DNA of 64,000 bases from Pontixanthobacter aestiaquae (GTDB lineage Bacteria; Pseudomonadota; Alphaproteobacteria; Sphingomonadales; Sphingomonadaceae): NCBI RefSeq assembly GCF_009827455.1, contig NZ_WTYZ01000001.1:1993001-2057000 (forward strand), read 5' to 3'. A program made the translations under genes and the position numbers. Below are positions 52,092 through 62,700 of this stretch, one piece after another. The notes beneath the pieces were generated by a model. That model searched no databases, had not been told where the DNA came from, and saw only the letters and a list, made by a program, of their open reading frames with translations. Position 1 is the first letter of the stretch. Each line of letters begins with the position of its first letter.

Positions 52092-52877
52092 ATGAACAAA
52101 TTGGACGAAATCTGCGCAACCAAGCGTACGGAAGTCGCCGTGCGCAAAGCTGCGACAACAGTCGCTGAGCTAGAGTCCAGAGCTCGCAAACAAAGCACAC
52201 CACGCGGCTTTCGTGCGGCTTTGGAAGCTAAAACAACTTTAGGCTACGGCCTCATCGCTGAAATCAAAAAGGCTTCCCCGTCCAAAGGTCTAATCCGCGA
52301 GGACTTTCGCCCCGCTGACCATGCGAAAGCCTACGAAGAAGGCGGCGCAGCATGCCTTTCGGTGCTGACCGATGCACCATACTTCCAAGGGCATGAGGAC
52401 TATCTGGTTGAAGCCCGTGCAGCGTGTGATCTGCCCGCGTTGCGCAAGGATTTTATGGTCGACCCATGGCAAGTTGCCGAGGCGCGTGCAATCGGTGCCG
52501 ATGCGATCCTGATTATCGTCGCCGCGCTGGAAGACAGCGCGATGGAAGAGATCGAAGCCGCCTCCATCCATTACGGTATGGATGTGCTGGTCGAAGTCCA
52601 CAATGAGGCAGAGATGGAGCGCGCAGCCAAATTAAAGTCGCGCCTAATCGGGGTAAACAATCGCGATCTGAAGCGGTTTGTGACCGATCTGGGTGTGACC
52701 GAACGGCTGTCTAAGCTGGCTCCAGAGGGGACTCTGCTGGTGGGCGAAAGCGGCATCAGCACGCACGAAGACTGCGAGCGGCTCGAAAAGTCGGGTGTCC
52801 GCGCATTTCTTGTCGGTGAGAGCCTGATGCGGCAAGCGGATGTTGCGGCAGCAACGCGAAAGTTGCTGCAGGGATGA
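52092..52877 (+). CDS. trpC: Indole-3-glycerol phosphate synthase
   Basis: Ring-closing step of tryptophan synthesis, 261 residues. [78 protein letters not shown], and the phosphate-binding LLVGESGIS with [13 protein letters not shown]. TrpF is not fused, as is usual in alphaproteobacteria. ATG at 52092; upstream in-frame readings run through the repeat element and are rejected. The stop overlaps moaC (ATGA). Confidence 0.98.
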   Translation: MNKLDEICATKRTEVAVRKAATTVAELESRARKQSTPRGFRAALEAKTTLGYGLIAEIKKASPSKGLIREDFRPADHAKAYEEGGAACLSVLTDAPYFQGHEDYLVEARAACDLPALRKDFMVDPWQVAEARAIGADAILIIVAALEDSAMEEIEAASIHYGMDVLVEVHNEAEMERAAKLKSRLIGVNNRDLKRFVTDLGVTERLSKLAPEGTLLVGESGISTHEDCERLEKSGVRAFLVGESLMRQADVAAATRKLLQG

Positions 52878-53347
52878 GCAAACTCACTCACCTTGATAGC
52901 GATGGTAATGCGCGCATGGTCGATGTGGGGGCTAAAGCGGGAACCGCCCGCACGGCTACGGCGACCGGACGGATCACTATGAACGATAATGCGCTGGCCG
53001 CTATTCGTGACGGAAATGTGCCCAAAGGCGATGTGCTCGCCGCCGCGCGGATCGCCGGGATCATGGCGGCCAAAAAGACCGCCGAACTGATCCCGCTGTG
53101 CCACCCGCTTGGGCTGGACTCGGTGACGGTTGATTTTGCGATAGAGGACGGGGCAGTTCGCGCGACTGCCACCGCCTCTTTGGTCGGCAAAACCGGCATA
53201 GAAATGGAAGCGCTTACGGCCACTTCCGTCGCGCTCCTGACAATCTATGACATGGCCAAAGCGCTCGACAAAGGCATGGTGATTGAAGGCGTGAGATTGC
53301 TCACCAAAACCGGAGGCAAATCCGGCGATTGGCACGCAGCGGCATGA
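52874..53347 (+). CDS. moaC: Cyclic pyranopterin monophosphate synthase MoaC
   Basis: Second step of molybdenum cofactor synthesis. The 157-residue chain contains [40 protein letters not shown], the active-site [33 protein letters not shown] and AKALDKGM with conserved Asp and Lys. ATG overlaps trpC (ATGA) and the stop overlaps moeA (ATGA), so the two cofactor genes ride on the trp transcript. MoaA is not in the window. Confidence 0.98.
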   Translation: MSKLTHLDSDGNARMVDVGAKAGTARTATATGRITMNDNALAAIRDGNVPKGDVLAAARIAGIMAAKKTAELIPLCHPLGLDSVTVDFAIEDGAVRATATASLVGKTGIEMEALTATSVALLTIYDMAKALDKGMVIEGVRLLTKTGGKSGDWHAAA

Positions 53348-54534
53348 AGCCGCCCATTCCCTTGCACGAAGCGCAGGCGCGGCTGCTGGATCTGGTTCAA
53401 CCAACTGCGACCGAAACCGTTAGCTGCGAAGATGCTCTTGGCCGGTATCTGGCCGCGCCGCTGATCGCCAAACGCACACAGCCCGCAGCTGATCTCTCAG
53501 CGATGGACGGGTTTGCTGTCTCTGGCGAAGGTTCTTGGCGCGTGATCGGCGAAAGCCGCTGCGGTGTGCCGTTCGGCGGCTCAGTTTCCGCAGGAGAGGC
53601 AACGCGCATATCGACCGGTGCGCATGTGCCAAAGGGTGCCGAGGCGATTGTGCTGGTTGAAGACGCGAAACTGGCCTCAGGCAACCAATTGACCGCGACC
53701 GAAGAGCCAATATCCGGCCGTCATATCAGACGCGCAGGATCTGACTTCGAAACGGGTGCGCATTTGCTTGAAACCGGCACCCGGATCACCGCCGCGCGGC
53801 TGGCCCTGACGCGGATGGCGGGGCATAGCTCGCTCACCGTTCACACCGCACCCGAGGTGGCGATACTCGAATGCGGCGATGAACTTTCAACCATGCCCCA
53901 TATGTGCAACATTGATCAAATTCCCGCCACCAACGGTGCAATGTTAAGTGCAATGACTTTAACCGAAAAAGTGGTAGTGCAGACTTCGCCGCCAATTCCC
54001 GATAATCTGGATGCATTGGCTGCCACTATAGAAACTTATTCCGGAACTAATTTGTTAATCATCAGCGGTGGTGCTTCTGTCGGTGATCATGACCTGGTTC
54101 GCCCGGCATTGCACAGACTGGGCGCAAAAATAGACTTCTGGCGAGTCGCAATGAAGCCTGGAAAACCTCTGATGGTGGCGACACGCGGGAAGCAGATAAT
54201 TCTTGGACTGCCAGGTAATCCCGTTTCGAGCTACGTGACCGGGTTCCTGTTTATGCTCCCGGCGCTTCGCAGGTTACTGGGCGCCAAGGAGTGCATTCCA
54301 AACCCGATAAGCTTGCCCTGCTATGAGGATTTACCCGCCGGCGGCCCTCGCCGAACCTTTATGCGCGCTACGTTTGGCGAAGGGCAAGTAACGCCTATAG
54401 CCCAGCAGGGTAGCGGTGCACTCGGTGCTTTGGCACAGGCAGATGTCCTGATCGAACGCCCTGAGCACTGCGGTGTGACCAAATCCGGAGCGCATGTACC
54501 AGTCTATATTCTACCGACGAGCGGCGTGGCTTGA
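53344..54534 (+). CDS. moeA: Molybdopterin molybdenumtransferase MoeA
   Basis: Inserts molybdate into adenylylated molybdopterin. The 396-residue protein has [11 protein letters not shown] at the start, the MoeA domain II region [50 protein letters not shown], the [11 protein letters not shown] loop and [20 protein letters not shown] with [12 protein letters not shown] at 53344 overlaps the moaC stop. It is the last gene before the lexA promoter. The C-terminal domain IV is present. Confidence 0.96.
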   Translation: MKPPIPLHEAQARLLDLVQPTATETVSCEDALGRYLAAPLIAKRTQPAADLSAMDGFAVSGEGSWRVIGESRCGVPFGGSVSAGEATRISTGAHVPKGAEAIVLVEDAKLASGNQLTATEEPISGRHIRRAGSDFETGAHLLETGTRITAARLALTRMAGHSSLTVHTAPEVAILECGDELSTMPHMCNIDQIPATNGAMLSAMTLTEKVVVQTSPPIPDNLDALAATIETYSGTNLLIISGGASVGDHDLVRPALHRLGAKIDFWRVAMKPGKPLMVATRGKQIILGLPGNPVSSYVTGFLFMLPALRRLLGAKECIPNPISLPCYEDLPAGGPRRTFMRATFGEGQVTPIAQQGSGALGALAQADVLIERPEHCGVTKSGAHVPVYILPTSGVA

Positions 54535-54538
54535 CCTT

Positions 54539-54573
54539 TTGACATAAGTTGCCTACTTGTTCCTCATTCGTTC
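54539..54573 (+). promoter_or_regulatory. lexA promoter with overlapping SOS box
   Basis: TTGACA at 54539-54544 is a consensus -35. The alphaproteobacterial LexA operator GTTC-N7-GTTC lies at 54559-54573 (GTTC 54559-54562, spacer CTCATTC, GTTC 54570-54573), covering the expected -10 region, 47 bp before the lexA start. LexA should therefore repress its own gene. Confidence 0.85.
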
Positions 54574-54620
54574 ACCATTCGGTAGCGATGCGACTGATGC
54601 GATCTAAGGAGCATTTTGCA

Positions 54621-55307
54621 ATGCTGACGGCAAAGCAGCACGAACTTATCCGCTTCATCCAGCAGCGTCTGGAAGAGACCGGCATTTCCCCGTCGTTCGA
54701 GGAAATGAAAGCCGCACTCGATTTAAAAAGTAAGTCAGGTGTACACCGCCTGATTTCTGCGCTGGAAGAGCGTGGTTTTATCCGCCGCTTGCCCAACCGC
54801 GCGCGTGCGCTGGAAGTTCTCAAAAATCCAGAGGATGTGCTACCAGGCACGACTGCGAAGCCAGCCAATGATGTGGTAGCTCGGACAACGACACCACCGG
54901 TGGCTCAGCTCGAGCCGGCAAACGATGTGATTGAGCTTCCTTTGCACGGTCGCATCGCTGCAGGTGCACCTATTGAAGCGCTTGAAGGGCAAAGCAGTCT
55001 GCCCGTTCCGGCTGCCCTTCTCGGCCCCGGCGATCACTATGCGCTAGAAGTATCAGGCGATTCGATGATCGAAGCCGGAATCTTCGATGGCGACTTTGCG
55101 TTGATCAAGCGAACGACGACTGCCCGCGATGGCGAGATTGTTGTTGCGCTGGTCGACAATGAAGAAGCCACGCTAAAATATCTGCACCGCGATGGTTCGA
55201 TGGTTCGCCTCGATCCTGCAAATGCGAGTTATTCTGCACAGGTCTATCAGCCTGATCAGGTGGAAGTTCAGGGTAAACTTGCTGGTCTTCTGCGGCGATA
55301 CAACTAA
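54621..55307 (+). CDS. lexA: SOS repressor LexA
   Basis: Represses DNA-damage genes and self-cleaves with RecA. The 228-residue protein has the N-terminal winged HTH ([40 protein letters not shown]) and the C-terminal peptidase: cleavage site Ala114-Gly115 in [11 protein letters not shown], Ser148 in [11 protein letters not shown] and Lys186 in [13 protein letters not shown] at 54621 fits the family N-terminus; upstream starts would overlap the operator. Length is slightly over E. coli LexA (202), as in other alphaproteobacteria. Confidence 0.98.
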   Translation: MLTAKQHELIRFIQQRLEETGISPSFEEMKAALDLKSKSGVHRLISALEERGFIRRLPNRARALEVLKNPEDVLPGTTAKPANDVVARTTTPPVAQLEPANDVIELPLHGRIAAGAPIEALEGQSSLPVPAALLGPGDHYALEVSGDSMIEAGIFDGDFALIKRTTTARDGEIVVALVDNEEATLKYLHRDGSMVRLDPANASYSAQVYQPDQVEVQGKLAGLLRRYN

Positions 55308-55326
55308 ATTTCGATGCGCGGGGCGT

Positions 55327-57528
55327 TTAGCGATGCTCCGCGCGCCACCATCCATGCTCTCCTTGAGAGTCAGCAACGGCGTTAAAGCTTTCATCGGATA
55401 GATTGATTGTTAGACCCCCGGTTTTGTCCAGCAAGTTGCGATCGGCTTTGAGCCATCTCGGTTGGCAGGACCGCGGTAAATAGCGGTCGGCAACTACGAT
55501 ATCCGCACGGTCACACGCTGCGGCCAAGGCACGCATTTCTACGCGGTTGCTACTTCGTGCCATCAGTACCTGCCAATCCCGACCATCGCGCCGGAGCGGA
55601 ATGGTGCAAAAATCCGCACTACATGACGCATCAGGCCATTGCTCCAACGGAATAGGCGTGCCGTCCATTCCGGCTAGTTCCAGTAGATTGTCGCGCGCGT
55701 AGTCGCTCCGGCTTTCCCGAAGAACAAGAAGTTCCTTGCTCTCGACCGCAATACCAACATGCCGCCCGTCACCCGAAATCAAGATATCGGGTGCTGGTTT
55801 AATGAGAAACAATATTGTTGCGACTGCTGCCGGAACAAAACCGAGCAGTCGGATCCGTCCGCGCCATAATCCGATCCACAGTCCGCCCACCACAAACAAC
55901 GCAAAGATCGCTCCGCCCATTTCGGGCATTAACTTCACGGCCCCGGGCTGATCAGCGGTGAAATGCGCGATGCCAATCAACAGATCGAGAGACTTTCCTG
56001 TCAGCCACCAAAGCGGCGCGCCAAGCCCGACAAGGTCGGCAAGCAGCGACAGAGCGATAAGCGGCATCGAAGCAAAGGTGGTGAGCGGAATACCAATCAC
56101 ATTCGCGAAAGCACCGTAAACGCCTGCCCTATGAAAATGGAACAGCACAATCGGCATCAAGGCGATTTCGATAACAAAACCAGTGATGAGCAACATCAAT
56201 GTCCGCCGTCCTAGCCGCGACGCCCAGCTTTCCTCTCGAGGCGCCAAGAATCGCCGCACTGGCTCCGCATTGTGGAGAGCTACGATTGCGAGCACGGCAG
56301 CGAAGCTCATTTGAAAACTTGGCCCTACAAGCGACTCTGGCCACAGGAACAATACGAACATCGCCGCCACGGCCACCATTCGCAGCGATAACGCCTCACG
56401 GCCCAAAGCCAAAGCTATCAGAACCAATATCGCTCCGACGCAGCTGCGAACCGTCGGCACTTCTGCGCCAGTTAGAAGAGTATATCCGACGCCTGCCAGT
56501 GCCGCGACGCCAGCAGCAACCAAGGGTAGTCGAACTCTCAGTGCCAGCCATTGCCACAATGCGAGTAGCTTTATCGCGAGCAGATAAGCCGCCGCGATCA
56601 CCGCACTGACGTGCAAACCGCTGATGGATAGCAAATGTGTCAGACCAGCATCCCGCATTGCTTCTTCATCGGCGTCGCTGATGCCGCCGCGATCACCACT
56701 GGCCAATGCGGCAGCAATGGAACCCGCTGACCCGCCAAGCTGACTGCGAACGTGACCCGCTAACGCGCGCTGCGTCGACGCCAGCGCCTCTTCCGTTACC
56801 GCGGGCTCGACGATCTCAACCTCGCCCAAAACCGATCCAGTGGCCGCAAATCCTTGAAACCAGGCGGAGCGCGCAAAATTGTATGCTCCCGGCAACATCG
56901 GTGACGCTGGCGGCATCAGGCGTGCACGCAAGCGGACAATCGCGCCCTCGGACAATCCAGTTACGTCCTTATCGTCGGGTACATTAACGCGAACCTTTCG
57001 AGCGACACCAACCTCCGCATCGCGATAAGCAAGGATCAGCCGGATTCGGTCTCTGGCTGGCTGTTCTTCCCGCGCCAAGATACGTGCTTGCAGAACTCTT
57101 ACCTGAGGATGTTCAATCGCCTCTGCGCCAACAATTTCCGACCGGGTCCAGATAACTGTTACCCCCATTGCGACCATAACGCTCACCGCAATGATGGCCC
57201 TGCCAAACTCGATCCGTCCACCATTGCGCCCAAACATCGCAAAGCTCGCCAACACCGCCAGCGAGCATGCGCCGATCATAGCGGCCCATTGCCAAGGACT
57301 ATCCAGCGCAAACCAAGCCGTAATGCCTCCTGCAAATGACACAGCAAGCCACGGCCCTTTGTCGAAACCAGATGCGCCTAGGAAGCGATTGATTCCGTCG
57401 GCAATACTGGACAATTGCGGTGTGACACGCCAAGTGCGCTGCACCGCAGCATAATCCTCGTCCGAGGCGCTATTTGACGTATTATCCTGCCCATCAGAAA
57501 GGGGCACAATTGCGTCACTATTGGCCAT
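55327..57528 (-). CDS. comEC: ComEC/Rec2-type membrane protein
   Basis: DNA-uptake channel protein, 733 residues. An N-terminal DUF4131-type region with TM helices and an OB-like domain (ARKVRVNVPDDKDVTGLSEG) is followed by the competence domain: ALASGDRGGISDADEEAMRD, GLTHLLSISGLHVSAVIAAA, LLTGAEVPTVRSC, and many TM segments. The C-terminal part has the remnant DILISGDGRHVGIAVE but no HxHxDH metal motif, so the beta-lactamase-like domain is truncated or degenerate. Divergent from gltX with 29 bp between start codons, and convergent with lexA. Confidence 0.92.
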   Translation of the reverse strand: MANSDAIVPLSDGQDNTSNSASDEDYAAVQRTWRVTPQLSSIADGINRFLGASGFDKGPWLAVSFAGGITAWFALDSPWQWAAMIGACSLAVLASFAMFGRNGGRIEFGRAIIAVSVMVAMGVTVIWTRSEIVGAEAIEHPQVRVLQARILAREEQPARDRIRLILAYRDAEVGVARKVRVNVPDDKDVTGLSEGAIVRLRARLMPPASPMLPGAYNFARSAWFQGFAATGSVLGEVEIVEPAVTEEALASTQRALAGHVRSQLGGSAGSIAAALASGDRGGISDADEEAMRDAGLTHLLSISGLHVSAVIAAAYLLAIKLLALWQWLALRVRLPLVAAGVAALAGVGYTLLTGAEVPTVRSCVGAILVLIALALGREALSLRMVAVAAMFVLFLWPESLVGPSFQMSFAAVLAIVALHNAEPVRRFLAPREESWASRLGRRTLMLLITGFVIEIALMPIVLFHFHRAGVYGAFANVIGIPLTTFASMPLIALSLLADLVGLGAPLWWLTGKSLDLLIGIAHFTADQPGAVKLMPEMGGAIFALFVVGGLWIGLWRGRIRLLGFVPAAVATILFLIKPAPDILISGDGRHVGIAVESKELLVLRESRSDYARDNLLELAGMDGTPIPLEQWPDASCSADFCTIPLRRDGRDWQVLMARSSNRVEMRALAAACDRADIVVADRYLPRSCQPRWLKADRNLLDKTGGLTINLSDESFNAVADSQGEHGWWRAEHR

Positions 57529-57557
57529 GAGGACTATTGGATAGGAAACGAATACTT

Positions 57558-58997
57558 ATGGCAAGCAATAGAGCCGCAACCGATCAAAAAGTTGTCACAC
57601 GCTTTGCCCCGTCGCCGACCGGGTTTCTCCATATTGGCGGCGCACGGACGGCACTTTTTAATTGGCTTTTCTCTCGCCATCATGGCGGAAAGGCGTTGTT
57701 GCGTATTGAAGATACAGATCGAAAGCGTTCAACCCAAGAAGCGATTGATGCAATTCTTGACGGTTTGGACTGGCTTGGTTTGGACTATGACGAGGATCCC
57801 ACGTTCCAATCACGACAAGCCAACCGCCATGCCGAGGTAGCCCAAATCCTGCTCGATAATGGGCACGCCTATCGCTGCTATGCTACACCGGAGGAACTAG
57901 AAGCAATGCGCGCGGAGCAACGCGCGAACAAACAACCCATGCGTTATGATGGGCGGTGGCGTGACCGGGACCCATCAGAGGCATCCGAGGGCGCATCTTT
58001 CGCAGTCCGGCTAAAGACACCAACCGATGGCGAAACTGCGATTGAGGACCTTGTCCAAGGCCCCGTGACCGTCCGCAACGAGGAAATTGACGACTACATC
58101 ATCCTTCGCGCCGATGGCACGCCGACTTACATGCTAGCTGCTGTAGTCGACGATCATGATATGGGTTGCACACACATCATTCGCGGCGATGACCATCTAA
58201 ACAACGCCTTTCGCCAACTGCCGATTTACCGAGCAATGGATGCGATTGAAGGCGGCTGGAGCGACCCGACTTACGCGCACATCCCGCTAATCCATGGTAG
58301 CGACGGCACGAAGTTGTCCAAACGGCACGGCGCGTTGGGGGTCGAAGCCTATCGCGATGACATGGGCATATTGCCCGAAGCGTTGTTCAATTATTTGCTT
58401 CGGCTCGGCTGGGGTCACGGCGATAGAGAGGAAATCACGCGGGATGAAGCCATTGAGCTGTTCAGTCTTGATGGCGTCGGGAAAAGCCCTTCCCGCTTCG
58501 ACATTAAGAAACTCGAGAACCTGAACGGTCACTATATTCGCGAAGCTGATGATGCCCGCTTGGCCAAGATGGTGGCAGGCAAGTTGGGCGACGACGCTGA
58601 CATTGCATTGCTCGAGCAGGCTATGCCGGTCATGAAAACACGTGCTAAGAACATTGATGAACTGGTTGATGGCGCAGGCTTCCTATTTGCGAAAATACCA
58701 CTCACAATGACTGACAAAGCAGCAAAATTACTGACTGATGACGGGAAAGCGCTACTTTCGGCAATCTCCAACCGATTGAAGGCAGAAAATAGCTGGACAA
58801 TTGAGGCTCTCGAAGCCACTACGAAGGCACTTGCAGAGGAGCTCGAACTGGGCTTCGGCAAACTGGCGCAGCCAATGCGAGCCGCGCTAACCGGAACGAC
58901 AACGTCACCCGGGATTTTCGATGTGCTGGTCCTTTTGGGACGAGACGAGGCTCTTGCGCGAATTGACGCGCAGGCAGTTTCGCCAAGTCAGGACTGA
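57558..58997 (+). CDS. gltX: Glutamyl-tRNA synthetase
   Basis: Class I synthetase charging tRNA-Glu, 479 residues. The HIGH motif is in [25 protein letters not shown] appears as [11 protein letters not shown], and the inserts [21 protein letters not shown] and [15 protein letters not shown] are family-typical. ATG at 57558; a TTG at 57537 is the alternative, with AGGA lying between them and about 11 bases before the ATG. gltA follows 36 bp later. Confidence 0.97.
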   Translation: MASNRAATDQKVVTRFAPSPTGFLHIGGARTALFNWLFSRHHGGKALLRIEDTDRKRSTQEAIDAILDGLDWLGLDYDEDPTFQSRQANRHAEVAQILLDNGHAYRCYATPEELEAMRAEQRANKQPMRYDGRWRDRDPSEASEGASFAVRLKTPTDGETAIEDLVQGPVTVRNEEIDDYIILRADGTPTYMLAAVVDDHDMGCTHIIRGDDHLNNAFRQLPIYRAMDAIEGGWSDPTYAHIPLIHGSDGTKLSKRHGALGVEAYRDDMGILPEALFNYLLRLGWGHGDREEITRDEAIELFSLDGVGKSPSRFDIKKLENLNGHYIREADDARLAKMVAGKLGDDADIALLEQAMPVMKTRAKNIDELVDGAGFLFAKIPLTMTDKAAKLLTDDGKALLSAISNRLKAENSWTIEALEATTKALAEELELGFGKLAQPMRAALTGTTTSPGIFDVLVLLGRDEALARIDAQAVSPSQD

Positions 58998-59033
58998 CGG
59001 GCGCACGATTAAACCTGGCAAAGGAGAATGAAC

Positions 59034-60320
59034 TTGGCGGATGAACAGGCAAAGCTGACGCTGAACGGAAACGATCACGATTATCCCGTACTGCAAGGTA
59101 GCGTTGGCCCCGATGTAATTGATATCCGTAAGCTATATGGTCAAACGGGCGCTTTCACATTCGACCCTGGCTATAAATCGACAGCGAGCTGCGAAAGCGC
59201 TCTAACCTATATCGATGGCAATGAGGGCGTGCTGCTGCACCGCGGCTATCCTATCGGGCAATTGGCCGAGCATTCCAGCTTTATGGAAGTCGCCTATCTG
59301 CTGCTGAATGGCGAACTGCCTAGCGGCGATGAACTCGCCGATTTTGACAACACAATCACCCGCCACACGATGCTGCATGACCAGCTGCGCCAATTCTATC
59401 AGGGCTTCCGCCGTGACGCCCATCCGATGGCGATTATGTGCGGTGTCGTAGGCGCCCTATCTGCGTTTTACCACGACAGCACCGATATTTCGGACCCAGA
59501 GCACCGGACTATATCCAGTCATCGCTTGATTGCCAAGATGCCCACAATTGCGGCAATGGCGTACAAGTACTCTATCGGCCAGCCTATGATGCAGCCAGAC
59601 AACTCGCTGAGCTACACCGGTAATTTCCTGCGCATGACCTTTGGCGTGCCGGCTGAGCCTTACGAAGTGCACCCTGCGATCGAGAAGGCGATGGACCGGA
59701 TTTTCATCCTCCATGCCGATCACGAGCAAAATGCCTCGACATCAACCGTACGTCTTGCGGGCTCTTCGGGCGCGAACCCGTTTGCCTGTACCGCTGCCGG
59801 CATCGCTTGCCTTTGGGGACCAGCGCATGGCGGCGCCAATGAAGCGGCTCTCAACATGTTGCAGGAAATCGGCTCTCCGGACCGCATTCCGCACTATATC
59901 GAGCGCGCCAAGGACAAAAACGATCCGTTCCGTCTGATGGGCTTCGGTCACCGCGTGTACAAAAACTACGATCCGCGCGCGACCGTGATGCAGAAGACCT
60001 TGCGCGAAGTGTTCGATGCGCTGAACGTGAATGATCCGGTTTTCGAGACGGCGTTGCGCTTGGAAGAGCTGGCGCTGAACGATGACTACTTCAAAGAGAA
60101 GAAGCTGTTCCCGAATGTGGACTTCTATTCCGGCATCATCCTGTCATCTATCGGCTTCCCAACTACGATGTTCACCGCACTTTTCGCCCTCGCCCGCACG
60201 GTTGGCTGGGTCGCGCAGTGGAATGAAATGATTTCCGATCCTGGTCAGGTTATCGGGCGTCCGCGTCAGCTCTACACTGGCCCGACGCAGCGCGATTACG
60301 TGCCTGTCGACAAACGATAA
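59034..60320 (+). CDS. gltA: Citrate synthase
   Basis: Condenses oxaloacetate and acetyl-CoA, 428 residues. AAGGAG at 59021-59026 sits one base before an ATG (59028) but seven before a TTG (59034), so the TTG, giving [12 protein letters not shown], is preferred. Motifs: [37 protein letters not shown], His-containing [50 protein letters not shown] with catalytic His, and [16 protein letters not shown] with the catalytic Asp. Hexameric type II form by length. It ends 3 bp before the convergent kinase-like gene. Confidence 0.98.
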   Translation: MADEQAKLTLNGNDHDYPVLQGSVGPDVIDIRKLYGQTGAFTFDPGYKSTASCESALTYIDGNEGVLLHRGYPIGQLAEHSSFMEVAYLLLNGELPSGDELADFDNTITRHTMLHDQLRQFYQGFRRDAHPMAIMCGVVGALSAFYHDSTDISDPEHRTISSHRLIAKMPTIAAMAYKYSIGQPMMQPDNSLSYTGNFLRMTFGVPAEPYEVHPAIEKAMDRIFILHADHEQNASTSTVRLAGSSGANPFACTAAGIACLWGPAHGGANEAALNMLQEIGSPDRIPHYIERAKDKNDPFRLMGFGHRVYKNYDPRATVMQKTLREVFDALNVNDPVFETALRLEELALNDDYFKEKKLFPNVDFYSGIILSSIGFPTTMFTALFALARTVGWVAQWNEMISDPGQVIGRPRQLYTGPTQRDYVPVDKR

Positions 60321-60323
60321 TAT

Positions 60324-61706
60324 CTATTCGCTTGCTTCGGCAGGTGGTAGATCGAGTATAAAGCGCGCTCCCTGATCGGGCGCGCTTTTTACTGTTAGGT
60401 CCCCCCCCATTGCACGGGCAATCCGGCGCGAAATATAGAGGCCAAGCCCGGACCCGCCGTCACCGGTACGGCCAAGCCGTTCGAATTTCTCGAACACCAC
60501 TTCTTGCTGGTCCTCAGTAAGACCGTTGCCCTGGTCGGTAACCGTTATTCGCGCTCCTGCGGCTGACTGGTTTACGGCAATCTCGACGCTAGAACCGTTG
60601 GGCGAGTAACGGATTGCATTGGTCAACAAGTTGAGCAGGATTTGTAGCACGCGGCGGAATTCGGCAGTCGCAGGCACTGTTTCATCCACACTAGGCGCAA
60701 TCAACTCGATCTGATTTTCTTGAGCACGGACGTTCAATATCCCTACGGCACGCCGCGCGACATCCGCAGCGTCGATCTGATCGGGCGCTGTTGTAAAACT
60801 CGCGGCCTCGACAACTTCCAGATCGGAGAGATCTTCGATGAGAGCCATCAAATGCTGCCCTGCATCGGCAATATCGGAAGCGTAGTTACTATATGCCTCG
60901 GCAAGCGGACCGGCCATCTTAGAACGGATCGTTTCTGCGTTGGCGATAATCCGCGCAATTGGCTGGCGCAGCACAGGCGACAGATCTCGCCCGATGGAGT
61001 GCATCGTCTCCGGCTTCGGTGCCGTACTTGCTTTGCGCCGATCAACCAAGGGGCGGTTCGGCACAAGATAGAGATCGAACCCACTACTACCCGGTTCCGG
61101 CTGGCCTAACGGGATCAGGCTTGCAGTCCAAACACGTTCGGACCCTTCGACATGACACTCCGCACCATCAAGCAGACGCCAGTGCAGCGGTTGTTCGTGG
61201 CTATTCCCCGGAAAGGTGACAAATTCGGTCCACGGATGGCCGCGTGCCTGTCGCATCCGCGCCGTCAAATCGGCAAGATCGCGCGCCTCGCTCTCAACTG
61301 TCAATACGCCTTGCTTGGCGTCTAGCCGCGCAGTCAATTCAGCGACCGATTGATCAACATCACGCTTGCGTGCGATCTCTGCCGCTTCGGAAGAGTCAGG
61401 TATTGGTGCTGTCTGCCAGCTTGCCACACCTATAAAGCAGCCGCCTTCCTCGCGGCCAGTCGGCGTTGCTTCGACCCATGCGGTAATCATTTCCTCACCG
61501 TCAAAAGCGCTTATTGTCCGCGCCAGTCGCAATCCTGATTCCTGAACCTTTAGGATCAGGTCGCGTAGTTCCGGAATGGCAATTTCCCCGGGAATGACCC
61601 CACCGCAACGCTGCTGTAGCGTCGCCAATGGCTCTTGTGACTCGACAAGTACGTTTGCTGCGTCAGTGCGTGCGCGTGCCAAAAAAGATCCAGAAAGGGA
61701 TGCCAT
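60324..61706 (-). CDS. Histidine-kinase-like protein lacking the phospho-accepting His
   Basis: A 460-residue soluble protein. The N-terminal 220 residues resemble PAS-type folds (AFDGEEMITAWVEATPTG; WTEFVTFPGNS). The helix that should be the H-box reads SIGRDLSPVLRQPIARIIAN; aligned to the usual SHELRTPL, Pro244 replaces the histidine. The ATP-binding domain looks intact: LLNLLTNAIRYSPNG (N-box), VTDQGNGL (G1), FEKFERLG (F-box) and GGSGLGLYISRR (G2). It may be an ATP-binding pseudokinase or regulator. It begins 4 bp after the stop of the unrecognised gene at 61711-62673 and appears to be in one operon with it. Confidence 0.8.
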   Translation of the reverse strand: MASLSGSFLARARTDAANVLVESQEPLATLQQRCGGVIPGEIAIPELRDLILKVQESGLRLARTISAFDGEEMITAWVEATPTGREEGGCFIGVASWQTAPIPDSSEAAEIARKRDVDQSVAELTARLDAKQGVLTVESEARDLADLTARMRQARGHPWTEFVTFPGNSHEQPLHWRLLDGAECHVEGSERVWTASLIPLGQPEPGSSGFDLYLVPNRPLVDRRKASTAPKPETMHSIGRDLSPVLRQPIARIIANAETIRSKMAGPLAEAYSNYASDIADAGQHLMALIEDLSDLEVVEAASFTTAPDQIDAADVARRAVGILNVRAQENQIELIAPSVDETVPATAEFRRVLQILLNLLTNAIRYSPNGSSVEIAVNQSAAGARITVTDQGNGLTEDQQEVVFEKFERLGRTGDGGSGLGLYISRRIARAMGGDLTVKSAPDQGARFILDLPPAEASE

Positions 61707-61710
61707 CGTA

Positions 61711-62673
61711 TCAACTCGCCGCCAAACCGCTAGAGGTGGCCAATATCTCTGCTGCACGATCACGGCGGAGTAAGTCGAAGCCTTCCGGCAACGCGACATT
61801 CGGATGAATGACCACAAACTGCTCTTCAATCTCTTTCGGCTTTAGCCCGCCAGCGCGTAATCCCAATGCGAGCCGCCCAAGCTGCCGGTCATTGGTCGAC
61901 TGCACAACAAGGTCACGCTCCTGCTGCGAACAGGCTCCCAAAGCGGTTAGGAAGATGGCAACGCCAGCATGCGAGATCGACAATGCGGCCAACACACCGT
62001 TGCCCAAACCGGCAACCAAGCGTGACATCAAACCAAGTCGCCCAGCCCCCTCATCGTATTCGGCGCGCAGACGCATCTCGGCAGCGGCAGTAATCTCATC
62101 AAGGCCCTCACCCGCATGAGTGCGCCATGTCAGAACTGCAGCGTGGAAAAGATCGCCGGGCAATTCCTTAAGTGGCAACTCCATCCGACCTTGCTGCTGG
62201 ATAAACCGCGCCTGCGCTGTCAGCACGGCCATCGCGTTGCTAGATACATCCGGATCATCGGACGCGATCAGTGCCTGCAGTAATGGCGAGAGAACCACGT
62301 CAATTGCACTGCGATCATGGAGACGCTGTGCCAGCTGACGCTCAATCGACAGAGCATGGCAATGGGACAGGAAGCCGGCATTGGTAAGCAGATGACCGAT
62401 TAGCTCTTCGCAATGCTCTTCAACAAACGCAGGCAAATCATTGACACCGGCTTCGCGACCCTGTGCGCTGAGCATCTGACCGGCCACGCTGGAGGCCATT
62501 CCCCGCACCTGCGCTACAATCTCGTCACTGAACAAAGTGTTGTCTGGACTAACGACCAAATGACCCAAGATCGGCGCAACAGTACCAAGCGCAGTATCGC
62601 CATGCGCGAGCTCTTCACGCAGGATCGTCTCCACCGGTATTTGAGCTGTCTGGTTCATCGCCGTCTCGTCCAT
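61711..62673 (-). CDS. Unrecognised helical protein, operon with the kinase-like gene
   Basis: A 320-residue cytosolic protein that I do not recognise. It appears all-helical with HEAT-like rhythm (LGTVAPILGHLVVSPDNTLF; DDPDVSSNAMAVLTAQARFI) and no TM segment or signal peptide. Phrases such as QERDLVVQSTNDRQLGRLAL and EFVVIHPNVALPEGFDLLRRD (as EEQFVVIHPNVALPEGF) are recall-like for alphaproteobacterial DUF2336-type proteins, but I would not assign that. ATG at 62673 has a GGCGGGGG stretch just before it; five codons later there is another ATG. TTAACCAT lies 20 bp upstream of the start. It is 4 bp from the next gene. Confidence 0.7.
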   Translation of the reverse strand: MDETAMNQTAQIPVETILREELAHGDTALGTVAPILGHLVVSPDNTLFSDEIVAQVRGMASSVAGQMLSAQGREAGVNDLPAFVEEHCEELIGHLLTNAGFLSHCHALSIERQLAQRLHDRSAIDVVLSPLLQALIASDDPDVSSNAMAVLTAQARFIQQQGRMELPLKELPGDLFHAAVLTWRTHAGEGLDEITAAAEMRLRAEYDEGAGRLGLMSRLVAGLGNGVLAALSISHAGVAIFLTALGACSQQERDLVVQSTNDRQLGRLALGLRAGGLKPKEIEEQFVVIHPNVALPEGFDLLRRDRAAEILATSSGLAAS

Positions 62674-62692
62674 CCCCCGCCTTTACCGCAGC

Positions 62693-62700
62693 ATGGTTAA
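62693..62700 (-). promoter_or_regulatory. CtrA-like half site TTAACCAT
   Basis: The minus strand reads TTAACCAT here, 20 bp upstream of the ATG at 62673 and overlapping the 3' end of the next gene upstream. It is identical to the motif in the divergent VWA/TadE promoter region. Confidence 0.35.
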
